Counted from the first letter of the stretch, positions 26,901 to 34,936 are shown. The stretch is 36,999 bases of DNA from Desulfuromonadales bacterium (GCA_027065695.1 JAMONP010000056.1:52501-89499); one strand, 5' to 3'. Numbers and translations: made by a program. Notes: generated by a model from the letters alone, not told the origin.

Positions 26901-29899
26901 AGAGGACTGACTGCTTCGCCATCCTGGGTAAGAGTCAATTTTTGTCCTGGCGTGTGCTTGATAACAACCCTGATACTTGGAATGTCTGGAACGGAACCCT
27001 CTATTGGCCAAAGCCATTCGAGTCCAGCTTCTGCATGAGCGAGCCAGATTTCGTCATATTCGGGTTGCTCTTCGGACAATTCCGCATTAATGGGGATGAG
27101 GTTTTCGGCTCCAGGTTGCATACCCATGGTTGCTGCTGATTGTGGTCCACTATGATCTTTAACCAGGTCAAGAACCAAGTCACGATCAATTTTCTCGCCT
27201 TCGATGCGTATCTCAACCCGACGATTCAGGCTACGCCCAGCCTCAGTCGTATTGTCAGCCACTGGCTCTGTATCAGCCAGACCGGTCACCACGATCTCAG
27301 CAGGGGGCAGGTTTAGCTTGTCGCCAAGATAGCGGGCCACTATTTTGGCACGTGCCGAAGAGAGCTCATAGTTGTTAGCAAAAACATTGCGGCTGCGTGG
27401 AGTAATCTGCGTATTGTCGGTGTGCCCGATTACATAGAGTCGGTTGATTTTGTAATCCTGTAACTGCTCGGCAAGTTGATCGAAGAAAACCTTGTCGGCA
27501 GCAGAAAGTTCGGTAACAAAAATTGGGAAGTTGGGACGAACCTCAAAACGTGTGATTGGTGTGCGGGATTCCTCAATTTTTACCAGGAGCAGATTCTCAG
27601 CCATCGGCGTCCGCTGGTTTTTTTGTCCGGGTGCGTCAAAAGTTAGAACTGCCTTGGTCGGTAGTTCACCGAAGCCCTCGGTAGCTACCTGTGTCTGCAG
27701 GATGATTTCACCTTGCCAGCCAGCCTGTTGGCTATCGAGACGATAGGTCAGTACCGGCCCCCGTGTCTCCGGGTCGGGTGTGGCTTGGCCATTGAGTGTG
27801 CTTTGTCCGGGCTGGTAAGTGAGTCCTTGCGGCAGAATAACGCTAAGACGCAGATTCTCCAAGTTGACACCACCCACATTAATTGGCACGCGGAAGGTCG
27901 CACGTTCGCCAGAGAGTGAACCGGACAGTTCGATACTCACTTTTCCACGTGGCTTCGGTTTGAGATCGACATAGAAGTCGGCACGCCAGATGGTGCCTCC
28001 CTGCAAGTCGACGAATTGGGAGAAAGAGCGTCCGGCGAACTGGCTATTGTCTTCGCACGGCAGGACCTCATAAGCCGCTGGAACGGTGTCAAGATCAAGT
28101 TGTACGACGTGGATGCCCGGTTCGACACCTTCATAATGATAGCTGCCGTCGTTGTCAGTGATTACGTAGCTGCCATCTTCCAGGTAGATGCGGGCATTGG
28201 CCAAACCTTCCTTTTCGGTATCCGGGCTTTCACAAGCACCGATCATGACCCGGCCAAGGATAAAGGCCTGGTTACTGAGGAAATCATCTCTGACGACGAC
28301 TCTGGCGGTTGCCAGGTTCGAGGTTGTGCCGATCACATCTTGGGCGATGGCACGGTTGATTGCATCGCCGGTCTTTGCTCCGGCAGCGACTTCGACCACG
28401 TAGGTAAGCGTGACGTTCTGGCCAGCAGGGATGTCACCCAGGGTCATACTGAGGGCCCGACCATCTCTTGAGACGACCGGGTTGTCGGCTTTGCTGCCAT
28501 TGATCTCTAAAGAATCTTTCTGGTAATGGAAGCCGGTCGGCAGGTGGTCGTCGATTGTCACATCTGTTGCGATCCCGGAGCTGTTCAGGTTCTCCAGGGC
28601 TAGGGTGTATTGCAGGAAGTCGCCAATGGCGACAACCGCATGAGTGCTTTCTTTGCTCAGCCACAATCCAGATGCTGCAGGATCCGCAGGAATATCGACC
28701 CGGATGATCGGACCCGGGTTGATAGGAAAACCTCCGGCGAAGGAGGCTTGATCATCGATAGCGTACTGACTGCCGAATCGGTCGCGCAGGACATCCGCAG
28801 GAATTTGTGATGGTGTCCCGTATCCTGCAGGCGGCAGCACATCAAGTCGGTAGGTTCGACCCGGTTGAATGAGTGGAAAACGATAACCGCCGGTCGGAAA
28901 ACCGAAACTTGTATCACCGCTGGTGACCGTCGATGGATAACCGGGACTGCCGTCATCATAGAAGACCGTCGCCGGCTGTCCGGAGGTGACGTCGAACAGC
29001 GAGACCAGAGCACCGTCAACAGGTGCGCCACTGGCACTGTCGAAGACGAAACCGTAAGGGTCAATCAGGATATCGTCAAGCGATTCATCCTGGCTATCAC
29101 CCGTGTCGACGTAGTAGGCGTCGAGTGTACTGTTAGGTAAGATAGACAATATGCCGTTGCGCAAAACCTGGTTGCCAGATTCGGAGAGGACGTAACCAAG
29201 GAAAGCGCCGCTGTCGATGTCATCTTCGGTCAATAGCAGCAGCTCGTCATCACCGGTCTCCACAGAGGAGATTCTTATCAGAACCGTCTCACGTACTGTC
29301 GGGTCAATGTTCTGGTCCTGGTCCTCAAAGCTGATGTAGAAGGGGCTGCCGGCATGGTACTCCTTGGCCTTGATCAACGGCAGGGTATCCGGCATGCCGC
29401 TTGGCCCGACCGCTTGGAAAGGTGCCGGACTGGTCAAGTCGCCGCTGGTGCTGTAGGCGGTTGCCGGTACCGAAAGGGTTTGGCTCCCGGGCGGGTTTGT
29501 CGGCGCATACTGCAGGAACGTGATGGTTGACGGGGTCCGCTGCACCACAGTGGTGATGCTGACCAGGTTAGAGGTTGCAGTGTTTGTACTGTTGAAGGTT
29601 GCGGTTGCGATATTGTCGATCTGGGTGCCGGCAGGCGTTGCCGCAAAAGCGGCAAACGGCATGGCCAGCATCAACAGTGAAACGCAAAGGGTAAAGATAG
29701 ATCGGCTGAAACGACTCCGGCTTGGAGGTGGTGAAGTCGTCTCATTTGTGACGGCAGGCTGTCGTTCGCAACAGCCCGCCGCCTGCCCGATATATTCTGA
29801 AACATGGATGGTCGAGACGAACCTCTCCCCCACCCCGGCAGGGTTGCCGGAGTTTCTGGACGGCCTGAAGGCCGGGATGAGGGAAAGCAGTCTATGCAT
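23960..29899 (-). CDS. Giant DUF11/OmpA/beta-barrel outer-membrane protein
   Basis: 1979 residues. The order of parts is: an N-terminal leader; a signal-peptide-like segment at about 62-86 ending AAFA-ATPAG; an AGTxIxN motif; a first DUF11 domain at about 425-545; an SdrD B-like or carboxypeptidase-regulatory repeat (ITDNDGSYHYEGVEPG); a second DUF11-like domain; and an OmpA C-terminal domain at about 795-905 with HTDN, LSSARA and NRRVEI for peptidoglycan binding. After a further beta-rich part, the last 800 residues are aromatic, alternating beta strands of an outer-membrane barrel (from about WVMVGFAEG at 1166). The chain ends in a short helical tail (SVREAAKWINQ) rather than a terminal aromatic strand. 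It is the last gene of the five-gene operon. The ATG at 29899 has AAGGAA 12 nt upstream and is the only start that leaves the signal segment intact. Confidence 0.88.
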   Translation of the reverse strand: MHRLLSLIPAFRPSRNSGNPAGVGERFVSTIHVSEYIGQAAGCCERQPAVTNETTSPPPSRSRFSRSIFTLCVSLLMLAMPFAAFAATPAGTQIDNIATATFNSTNTATSNLVSITTVVQRTPSTITFLQYAPTNPPGSQTLSVPATAYSTSGDLTSPAPFQAVGPSGMPDTLPLIKAKEYHAGSPFYISFEDQDQNIDPTVRETVLIRISSVETGDDELLLLTEDDIDSGAFLGYVLSESGNQVLRNGILSILPNSTLDAYYVDTGDSQDESLDDILIDPYGFVFDSASGAPVDGALVSLFDVTSGQPATVFYDDGSPGYPSTVTSGDTSFGFPTGGYRFPLIQPGRTYRLDVLPPAGYGTPSQIPADVLRDRFGSQYAIDDQASFAGGFPINPGPIIRVDIPADPAASGLWLSKESTHAVVAIGDFLQYTLALENLNSSGIATDVTIDDHLPTGFHYQKDSLEINGSKADNPVVSRDGRALSMTLGDIPAGQNVTLTYVVEVAAGAKTGDAINRAIAQDVIGTTSNLATARVVVRDDFLSNQAFILGRVMIGACESPDTEKEGLANARIYLEDGSYVITDNDGSYHYEGVEPGIHVVQLDLDTVPAAYEVLPCEDNSQFAGRSFSQFVDLQGGTIWRADFYVDLKPKPRGKVSIELSGSLSGERATFRVPINVGGVNLENLRLSVILPQGLTYQPGQSTLNGQATPDPETRGPVLTYRLDSQQAGWQGEIILQTQVATEGFGELPTKAVLTFDAPGQKNQRTPMAENLLLVKIEESRTPITRFEVRPNFPIFVTELSAADKVFFDQLAEQLQDYKINRLYVIGHTDNTQITPRSRNVFANNYELSSARAKIVARYLGDKLNLPPAEIVVTGLADTEPVADNTTEAGRSLNRRVEIRIEGEKIDRDLVLDLVKDHSGPQSAATMGMQPGAENLIPINAELSEEQPEYDEIWLAHAEAGLEWLWPIEGSVPDIPSIRVVIKHTPGQKLTLTQDGEAVSPLSFEGTMVNSAGTVALTQWRGIGIQDGDNQFELQVTDAQGKTVDRITQIVHYSYAPAFAEFLPEQSQLLADGRTPPVIAIRFTDRDGYPISAGMFGEFDVTPPYSPYFDMAETDTEITEQGRPKFRIGADGIARILLAPTPQSGEALLTLPLEDGLAEIPVWLQPAPRDWVMVGFAEGTLGYNTFSGNEVSLEEAGIDEHYYDDGKVKFFAKGAIKGDWLLTVAYDSDKTNRDGDSLYQSIDPDTYYPLYGDGTYQGYEASSAHKLFIKLEREQFYALFGDMNTGLSQTELSRYNRSMSGFKSEMQAYNFSYTMFAADTRQAFIKDEIRGDGTSGRYYLTQKDLVINSEQVTLETRDRFRSEVIIDTQTLQRHIDYDIDYNNGSLFFKRPVPSKDDKFNPTFIVVRYETFDSKDENFNYGGRAAVKMLDQKIEVGASYVHEERGSGKGDLYGTDATIKLTPQTTMHLEAARTKNEFYDEDETDDAYLAEISHDANRIKTRVYYKEQGKHFGLGQQNISESGTRKYGAEALYHLTPKFSVAGLAYHEDVMSSDNKRDVGELAASYQAERYGLHGGFRHAQDRLGRGSTMRSEQILAGGNWISANTKLNLRADHEQSLNSRNKNVDYPTRTILGLDYQINPWISAFAEQEFTWGKKENTEGTRLGFNATPWQGGDIRTTVERQMNENGQRVFAIFGLGQNWRINESWSVDASLDRSYTIKSNQDYQFNNNVPAAQGSDDDFTSVSIGSTYRKEKWTWWNRLETRQADNEDRYGVSTNIVVEPQDGIAVAAKALAFISEVSNGVRRTDGNIRMGIAYRPTESRWILLHRLDFYFDREDHSTTEYNNWRIVNNLHANLRLNRKLQMSFYYGVKYVRDNFDGRTYSGYTDLIAFESRYNINKRWDIGVHGSVLHSWNSDTFEYSAGADVGYSPVTNIWVSLGYNLVGFEDDDFSSASYTAQGAYMRFRAKFDQQSVREAAKWINQ

Positions 29900-29935
29900 G
29901 GAAAATTTTATTCCTTGCGCGTCTCGGGTTAAGGG

Positions 29936-30979
29936 TTAATCGATAGTGACTTCGAAGCTGACTGTTTCTGTTGCACCGGTTGCAATTGTGGCGATAGTGC
30001 AGCGGATGTCGGTCACGGTAGCCGCAGCCGGTTCTGGTGTTTCCCAGGTTGCCTGGCTGTCAGTCGACCATTCCGGTGCGCCGTTGCAACTGGTAATCCT
30101 CACGTAGGTGGTCTGCGACGGGATCGAATCGGTGACGACGACGCTGGTTGCCGCAAAGACCGTGTCTCCATTGGTTACATCGATGTCGTAGGTTACGGTG
30201 TCGCCCGGGAGGTGGTAGCCCGAGGTGCCGTCAGTGGCGGTCTTGGCGACGCCGAGAGTTGCCAGGGTGGTGAAGATGCCGCTGTCCGAATGGAAGCCGT
30301 TGAGAGCAATGTCACCAGTTGCGGTGCCGGTGTCGTCGGCGAAGACGATCTCAGCGATTGTCGAGTCATTGCCGTCACTATCGGCAGCCAGCGGAGTGCC
30401 GCCGGAATCCGCTGCCGTGGCAATCAGACTGTAGGTCACAGTGTTGCCGCCTACGCCAGTATCGGTGGCGTCACCATTGCCGTTGGAGGTCGGTGTGTCA
30501 CCGACAATCAGGAACAGGGCGCTGTTGGAGCCGCTGACGTTGCTGATCTGTACCGGATTTGTGACCAGGGTATCCCCTGTATCGTAAGTGCCGTTGCCGT
30601 TGACATCGTTGTAGATGTGTATGTCGGTCATGGTAAAGTTGTTCTGGGCCGTGACTTCAGAGCTGAGGTTGAAGTACTCGGAACCGGCTGCGCTGTTGCC
30701 TTCGTTGGTGACGGTGAAAGGCAGGGCAAAGCCAGCGACTCCGGCGACCACATTGTTGTCACTGTTGTTGGTGACGATCGGCCGCACCTTGGTGTCTACT
30801 GCGAAGGTCTCGATGTTACTGGGGGTGGTCGTGGTGGTGCCGCCGATGGTAAACTCGACATTCGCCTGGTTGGAGATGGTCTGATCATCGGCGGTGCCGA
30901 GTGCCCAGACTGTGCTGGTGCTGAGTAGTACCATTGACGTAGCGATAAAAATCGCCAGCAGATTGATTCGTCTTCTCAT
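29936..30979 (-). CDS. Exported DUF11-type surface protein
   Basis: 347 residues from the ATG at 30979, chosen over an upstream frame because of its ribosome binding site (AGGAGAAATAATC) and a clean signal peptide (MRRRINLLAIFIATSMVLL to STVWA). The mature protein begins with TISNQANVEF, then beta-sandwich sequence with an EF-hand-like loop (DVNGNGTYDTGD), and ends in a DUF11 domain (PGDTVTYDIDVTN) whose final strand FEVTID is the C-terminus. DUF11 domains are Ig-like modules typical of large surface or adhesive proteins. It is fourth in the operon, with 36 bp to the giant gene and 150 bp after the gene at 31130. Confidence 0.85.
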   Translation of the reverse strand: MRRRINLLAIFIATSMVLLSTSTVWALGTADDQTISNQANVEFTIGGTTTTTPSNIETFAVDTKVRPIVTNNSDNNVVAGVAGFALPFTVTNEGNSAAGSEYFNLSSEVTAQNNFTMTDIHIYNDVNGNGTYDTGDTLVTNPVQISNVSGSNSALFLIVGDTPTSNGNGDATDTGVGGNTVTYSLIATAADSGGTPLAADSDGNDSTIAEIVFADDTGTATGDIALNGFHSDSGIFTTLATLGVAKTATDGTSGYHLPGDTVTYDIDVTNGDTVFAATSVVVTDSIPSQTTYVRITSCNGAPEWSTDSQATWETPEPAAATVTDIRCTIATIATGATETVSFEVTID

Positions 30980-31129
30980 GATTATTTCTCCTCTTTTGCT
31001 GTTTACAGTTTGCACTGGATCTGATAGACCAGAACTGGGGTTAATGTTTCTCCTTCTGTTTCCATCCATGTCGATAGCCTTCTTTGCGGTTTTCTTGCTT
31101 TGCGAACGTAATTATTTAGTCAGGTCTGG

Positions 31130-31654
31130 TTATTTGACCTGGGCCTGGAATTCAACCTGCTTGGTGACTCCTGCTGGCAGGGGGGGGCTGAACAACCAAC
31201 GAATATCGGTGTAGTCGGCCGGGGTAGCTGGCCGAGGTTTACCATCATCGCCGAGTACTTGCAGACGTTCGGGGCGGTCGAAATTCACGCCCCCGTTGAC
31301 CGAGAAGGTGATGGCGGTTTTTTCTGCAGTGGCCGCACTACTGACAAACAGCATGCTCGCCGGAATTGGATTGCTGACAGCGACGTTCTCTGCGGCACTG
31401 TCACTGTTGTTGGTAACGGTATTGACGAAGATCACCGTGTCGCCGGGCAGAACTTTGCTTGCCGGGATTCGCTGCACAACCAGACGGCCATCCTCAGTAG
31501 CAACCTTTGTTTCCACTACAGCTTGGGTGACGATGCTGACCGGACTGTCCTCTGCGGCGGCCAAGGTTACGCCCTGGAACAGCAGCGACATGGCCAGAAG
31601 TGTGAGCATCAGCCTTGTCGGCTGCGCTTGTGTAAAACGGATCGTTCGATTCAT
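31130..31654 (-). CDS. Small exported single-DUF11 protein
   Basis: 174 residues. A signal peptide (to LAAA, about residue 34) is followed by one DUF11-like domain: PGDTVIFVNTVTNNSD, NPIPASMLFV, then FSVNGG and DYTDIRWLF, ending in VEFQAQVK. Small proteins of this pattern are widespread in proteobacteria and unassigned in function. Its ribosome binding site GGAGG directly follows the TAG stop of the preceding gene (11-bp gap), so it is translationally tied to it. Confidence 0.85.
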   Translation of the reverse strand: MNRTIRFTQAQPTRLMLTLLAMSLLFQGVTLAAAEDSPVSIVTQAVVETKVATEDGRLVVQRIPASKVLPGDTVIFVNTVTNNSDSAAENVAVSNPIPASMLFVSSAATAEKTAITFSVNGGVNFDRPERLQVLGDDGKPRPATPADYTDIRWLFSPPLPAGVTKQVEFQAQVK

Positions 31655-31665
31655 ATTGATTCCTC

Positions 31666-32658
31666 CTAGTCGATGGTCACCTGGAAGGTGAGGGTTCGGG
31701 TTGTATTGGTCAGGTCACCAAGGTTGTAGGTGACAGCAAATTTTTCTGAATCGACCTGGTTCTCAATGAAGGTGCCTTCATCGGCGTCAACCGGGTCGGT
31801 GAGTGTCTTTGTGGTGCTGCCATCGAACAGGGTCATGCTGCCCGGCAGGTAAGTGGTGTATGCTGGAATCTGGTCACTTACGACCAGGCTAGTGGTGGTG
31901 CCTGTCACCTCAACCAGCACTGAATAGGTCAGGATGGCACCGGTGACCGGTTGGTCGCCGCCATCGGGGTCGTCGATCTTAACCGACTTGTTCAAGGTGA
32001 CCGTAGACTTGGTGATTTCATAGATACCGTTATCGCTTGCTCGGGCACCACTCGCACCGATGATCGCATGTGGATCGCCGGGAGATGCTGGCGGGAATAC
32101 TGTGCCCGGAGCGCCGCTGCCGGTCTCTGCGGCGGCGATTAAACGGCTGATCCCCAGGTCACCATCATTTTGTCCGCTAGGGATATCGTTGAAAACGAAC
32201 AGGTTAATGACATGGTCAGCTTCAAGAGTCGGCAGGTTGGTACTCGAATCGAATGGCTGGTCGATCCCCGGGTTGTAGCTGCCGTTGCCATTGGTGTCGA
32301 GGTAGATTGTCGGACTTTGTGGGTCAAGCTGGTCCCCGGAGATGGCATTGTCGATGGTAAGGTTGAAGGCTTCTGTACTGTTGCCGGTGTTGGCAAGCAG
32401 GAACGTGAGCATCTGGCCGGTGTCGCCCTCATGAACAATAATGTTGTTGGCATCCTGCCAGGTTAGAGTGAGGTCGAGGATCTCATTTACGGTAAAAGTC
32501 GCCAGGTTACTTAGCTTGTTAACTGGATTACCGTTGAGCATGGCGCTGACCTGTGCCTGGTTGGTGATCACTGTGCCGGCCGTAACGCCAACTGCCAGCA
32601 CGCTGGCGGGAAGTGCCAGGAGCAGTAGAGTACAGAGTATGATCAGGTGTCGTTTCAT
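31666..32658 (-). CDS. Exported DUF11-type surface protein
   Basis: 330 residues. The signal peptide ends in ASVLA, and the mature part starts AVGVTAGTVITNQAQV, the same N-terminal pattern as the gene at 29936 and the giant protein. A calcium-loop-like motif (DTNGNGSYNPGID) lies in the middle. The C-terminal DUF11 domain (VTGAILTYSVLVEVTG) ends with FQVTID as the last residues. No sortase motif or membrane anchor is seen. It lies between the first gene of the operon (15 bp) and the next (11 bp). Confidence 0.86.
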   Translation of the reverse strand: MKRHLIILCTLLLLALPASVLAVGVTAGTVITNQAQVSAMLNGNPVNKLSNLATFTVNEILDLTLTWQDANNIIVHEGDTGQMLTFLLANTGNSTEAFNLTIDNAISGDQLDPQSPTIYLDTNGNGSYNPGIDQPFDSSTNLPTLEADHVINLFVFNDIPSGQNDGDLGISRLIAAAETGSGAPGTVFPPASPGDPHAIIGASGARASDNGIYEITKSTVTLNKSVKIDDPDGGDQPVTGAILTYSVLVEVTGTTTSLVVSDQIPAYTTYLPGSMTLFDGSTTKTLTDPVDADEGTFIENQVDSEKFAVTYNLGDLTNTTRTLTFQVTID

Positions 32659-32673
32659 CTAAATGATCTGCCT

Positions 32674-34524
32674 CTATTGGATCCTCACCTTAAAGGTGAC
32701 AGTGAAACTGCTCGACGCGTTCATGGAGCCGGTTGGTACAAAACGGATATGGGTAACGCTGCTGTCTATCCCGGTACCGCCGTCGGTTGGCTGATAGCTG
32801 AAGTCACTGCCATCAGTTGAAAATTCCACATGGTCAGTGTTGTTATCGATAGTGATGTAATTCAGGGTCAGGCCGGTTGTTGCCGGGTTGGTCACAGTGA
32901 CCGCCGGTTCGGTTACTACCAGGTCAGTATTAGCCGGGACCGGGTCGGTCAGGATGATCGTATCGTTGTCAATGGCACGTGAGTCGAAGTTGTTGACGAT
33001 CAAGGTATAGCGGACGATCTCCCCCGGGATGTCGTAGCCGGTTGTGCCGATGTTTTGGGCCATCTTCACCAGAGTTACATTTGGTGGGATGGTGATTTCA
33101 AGAGTGTAATCCTCGACTTCACCGTTAGTTGCAGTGCCGCCTGGGGTAGCAGTTGTGATTGCGGCGTCGGTGGTCAAGCGGAACCGCGCGTAGGTTGTGC
33201 CACCGGGCAACCCTGAAAGGCCGCTCCAGGTCAAGGTTGTGCTGCCGTTTACGGTGCCGGTCGGGACATTTAGTGATGTACCTTCTGCGTTGTCAAAGAC
33301 GCCGTTGCCGTTGAAATCGATCCAGCCGAGCAGCTGGGCGCTGCTACCGGTAGTGTTGTTGACCGTTACGTCCACCGAATAACTGCTGTCCGTGGTGGAT
33401 AAGGGTGGGAAGCTACCAACCCCATCTTCATCGTCAGTGTCTGTGGTGTCGTCGCCGTCGGCAGTTGCTGTCGGTTGCCCGGTTACTTCGTTGTCCGGCA
33501 GAATGGCCCCGAGGAAGATGTTGTTGCTGATACCGTGGCGCGGCCCGCCGCTGGCGGTCAAAGTGCGATAGCTGTCGGGTGCGTCGCCGAAATCAAAACC
33601 GGGCATGGTGCCGGAGCTGAAGATCAGGTGGAAGAAGACGGCCGAGTCCCATAGTCGGTCACCGGCATCGGCGATAGCCGCTTTAACGTGGTAGCTTTGG
33701 CCGGGGACGACGTTGATTGACTGGTAAATATAGTTGGTCCAGCCGTCGAGCTCCAGATTGCTGTTGGTGGTGGCGACGGTGGCGTTGCCGCCGTTTAGAT
33801 TACCGTTGCTGTTGTCGGTGTAGTAGGCACTGTTGCTGAGGCTACCACACCGTGCTGCCGTGCCGTTAACCCCGATCACACCAGTGTTGACCCAGTTAAT
33901 GGAGGTCCGGTCGCCGCCCGGAGTTTTGGCAAAGTTTTCCGCATTGTTGGAATAAGGGCCCTTGATGCCTGGACCGCTGACGAAAATACCGGTGACATCA
34001 TTGTAGGCGGTGCAGACGTATTCCGGGAATTCATCCGAACCGAACTGGAACGGAATTGTCATGATCGGTAAAGTTGGAATAATGTCAAACTCTATGGCTA
34101 TGTATTCGCCGTTGGAGGTCTGACTTTCAAGCAGCATCATGTCGGCGTCGGTGACATTACCGCAGAGGGTATTTGTCCAGTTGGTCTGGTTGTTTGGAGA
34201 AACCATTGGGTCGGCTGGTTTGAGTGGGCCGGTGCTGAGAACGACTCCGCTGGGGTCACCGAGAACCGGTCCCGGTCCGGTCGGAGTCGTCCCCTGGCTG
34301 AACAGGCCGACTGCCTGGGTACGGTTAGCGCAACCGTTATTGACGATCACCATGTTACTGATGGTTACTCCTGCTCCTTGTAACGCAGCGGTGATCTGTG
34401 CGGTTGTCACGCCATCATTGGCGACGTCGTTGATGACAATGGCTTGAGATGTGGTCGGCGTCAAGACAAGGGTGAATGTCAGCAGAACCAGCAGCATTGA
34501 ATTGGTTAGATTTTTATATTTCAT
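32674..34524 (-). CDS. Choice-of-anchor L / GEVEDY / DUF11 exported protein
   Basis: 616 residues and the first gene of the operon. A signal peptide (to TSQA, residue 28) is followed by a choice-of-anchor L-type domain with the segment FQFGSDEFPEYVC and paired cysteines. A beta domain with FDFGDAPDSY and the calcium-loop-like WIDFNGNGVFD ends in GEVEDYTLEI, the signature of the GEVEDY domain. A DUF11 domain (PGEIVRYTLIVNN) finishes with FKVRIQ. These modules occur in large exported proteins. No known enzyme motif is present. Its leader of roughly 400 nt carries a GEMM-I riboswitch and an intrinsic terminator. Confidence 0.88.
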   Translation of the reverse strand: MKYKNLTNSMLLVLLTFTLVLTPTTSQAIVINDVANDGVTTAQITAALQGAGVTISNMVIVNNGCANRTQAVGLFSQGTTPTGPGPVLGDPSGVVLSTGPLKPADPMVSPNNQTNWTNTLCGNVTDADMMLLESQTSNGEYIAIEFDIIPTLPIMTIPFQFGSDEFPEYVCTAYNDVTGIFVSGPGIKGPYSNNAENFAKTPGGDRTSINWVNTGVIGVNGTAARCGSLSNSAYYTDNSNGNLNGGNATVATTNSNLELDGWTNYIYQSINVVPGQSYHVKAAIADAGDRLWDSAVFFHLIFSSGTMPGFDFGDAPDSYRTLTASGGPRHGISNNIFLGAILPDNEVTGQPTATADGDDTTDTDDEDGVGSFPPLSTTDSSYSVDVTVNNTTGSSAQLLGWIDFNGNGVFDNAEGTSLNVPTGTVNGSTTLTWSGLSGLPGGTTYARFRLTTDAAITTATPGGTATNGEVEDYTLEITIPPNVTLVKMAQNIGTTGYDIPGEIVRYTLIVNNFDSRAIDNDTIILTDPVPANTDLVVTEPAVTVTNPATTGLTLNYITIDNNTDHVEFSTDGSDFSYQPTDGGTGIDSSVTHIRFVPTGSMNASSSFTVTFKVRIQ

Positions 34525-34640
34525 GGTCTGCCTGTCTTAGCCGGTAAAGCCGATTGCGTAAAATTTACGTCACTTAGTTGCGGCGAATGGGGACAGTTAT
34601 TGTCAACATTGAGACCTTGCCGCATTATCTACCTGCCGCT
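34525..34640 (-). other. Leader between terminator and first surface gene
   Basis: About 115 bp between the attenuator terminator and the ATG at 34524. It should be part of the transcript when the terminator is read through. No further hairpin with a U-tract is seen, and the ribosome binding site is weak or hidden. Confidence 0.5.
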
Positions 34641-34683
34641 TTAAATAAAAAAAGCACCCGATTTCCTGGCTGAAATTGGGTGC
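34641..34683 (-). terminator. Riboswitch-controlled intrinsic terminator (attenuator)
   Basis: A 12-bp stem (GCACCCAATTTC and GAAATCGGGTGC in minus-strand order, one wobble) with a 6-nt loop, followed by TTTTTTTATTT. It lies between the riboswitch and the coding region, about 120 nt before the first gene. It is thus placed to stop transcription according to the aptamer state. Two direct copies of GTCCAGAC (plus-strand 34690-34697 and 34718-34725) lie between it and the aptamer. Confidence 0.8.
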
Positions 34684-34732
34684 CTATTGGTCCAGACCGT
34701 GGAGTCTTGCCGCGTTTGTCCAGACTTTTCGT

Positions 34733-34832
34733 CCCTCTTCGGCGGCTAGACTGACCGTAATAGTCTATAATTACGGCCCCTTGGCTCTGCGTCACCAGGT
34801 CTCCCTGGTTTTGCTCTTGTCGGAGAAGTTCA
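34733..34832 (-). ncRNA. GEMM-I cyclic dinucleotide riboswitch (probably GEMM-Ib, cGAMP-type)
   Basis: Read on the minus strand, ACAAGAGCAAAACC begins the aptamer. It is followed by a hairpin ACCAGG-GAGA-CCTGGT with a GNRA tetraloop, then the conserved GACGCAGAGCCA, and a third helix CCGTAAT/ATTACGG. The chain closes with GGTCAGTCTAGCCGCCGAAG. These are the landmarks of GEMM-I. Compared with the V. cholerae Vc2 aptamer (AGGGCAAACC), the equivalent here is AGAGCAAAACC. So the base aligned with G20, which contacts the ligand, is A. GEMM-I riboswitches with A at this site in Geobacter bind 3',3'-cGAMP. The first helix is imperfect (CUUC/GAAG plus mismatches), as often in this class. It lies in the leader of the DUF11/OmpA operon. 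Confidence 0.85.
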
Positions 34833-34936
34833 ATACAGTTTTTTCTTGATAATAACTTTTATCCCCTTGTTCGACCTGTAAGAAATTTGCAGCTTTGCAG
34901 TTACTACCCTGCATCTTTTGCATTTGTTGTGCCTTA

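Noticed and set aside
30212-30928. Open plus-strand frame of 238 codons
   Set aside because: It lies opposite the DUF11 protein gene at 29936-30979. The composition is a valine-, glycine- and cysteine-rich mirror of that gene and it has no ribosome binding site.
30980-31129. Gap between two surface genes as another riboswitch or terminator
   Set aside because: GCAAAG occurs once, but no aptamer helices or hairpin with a U-tract can be drawn.
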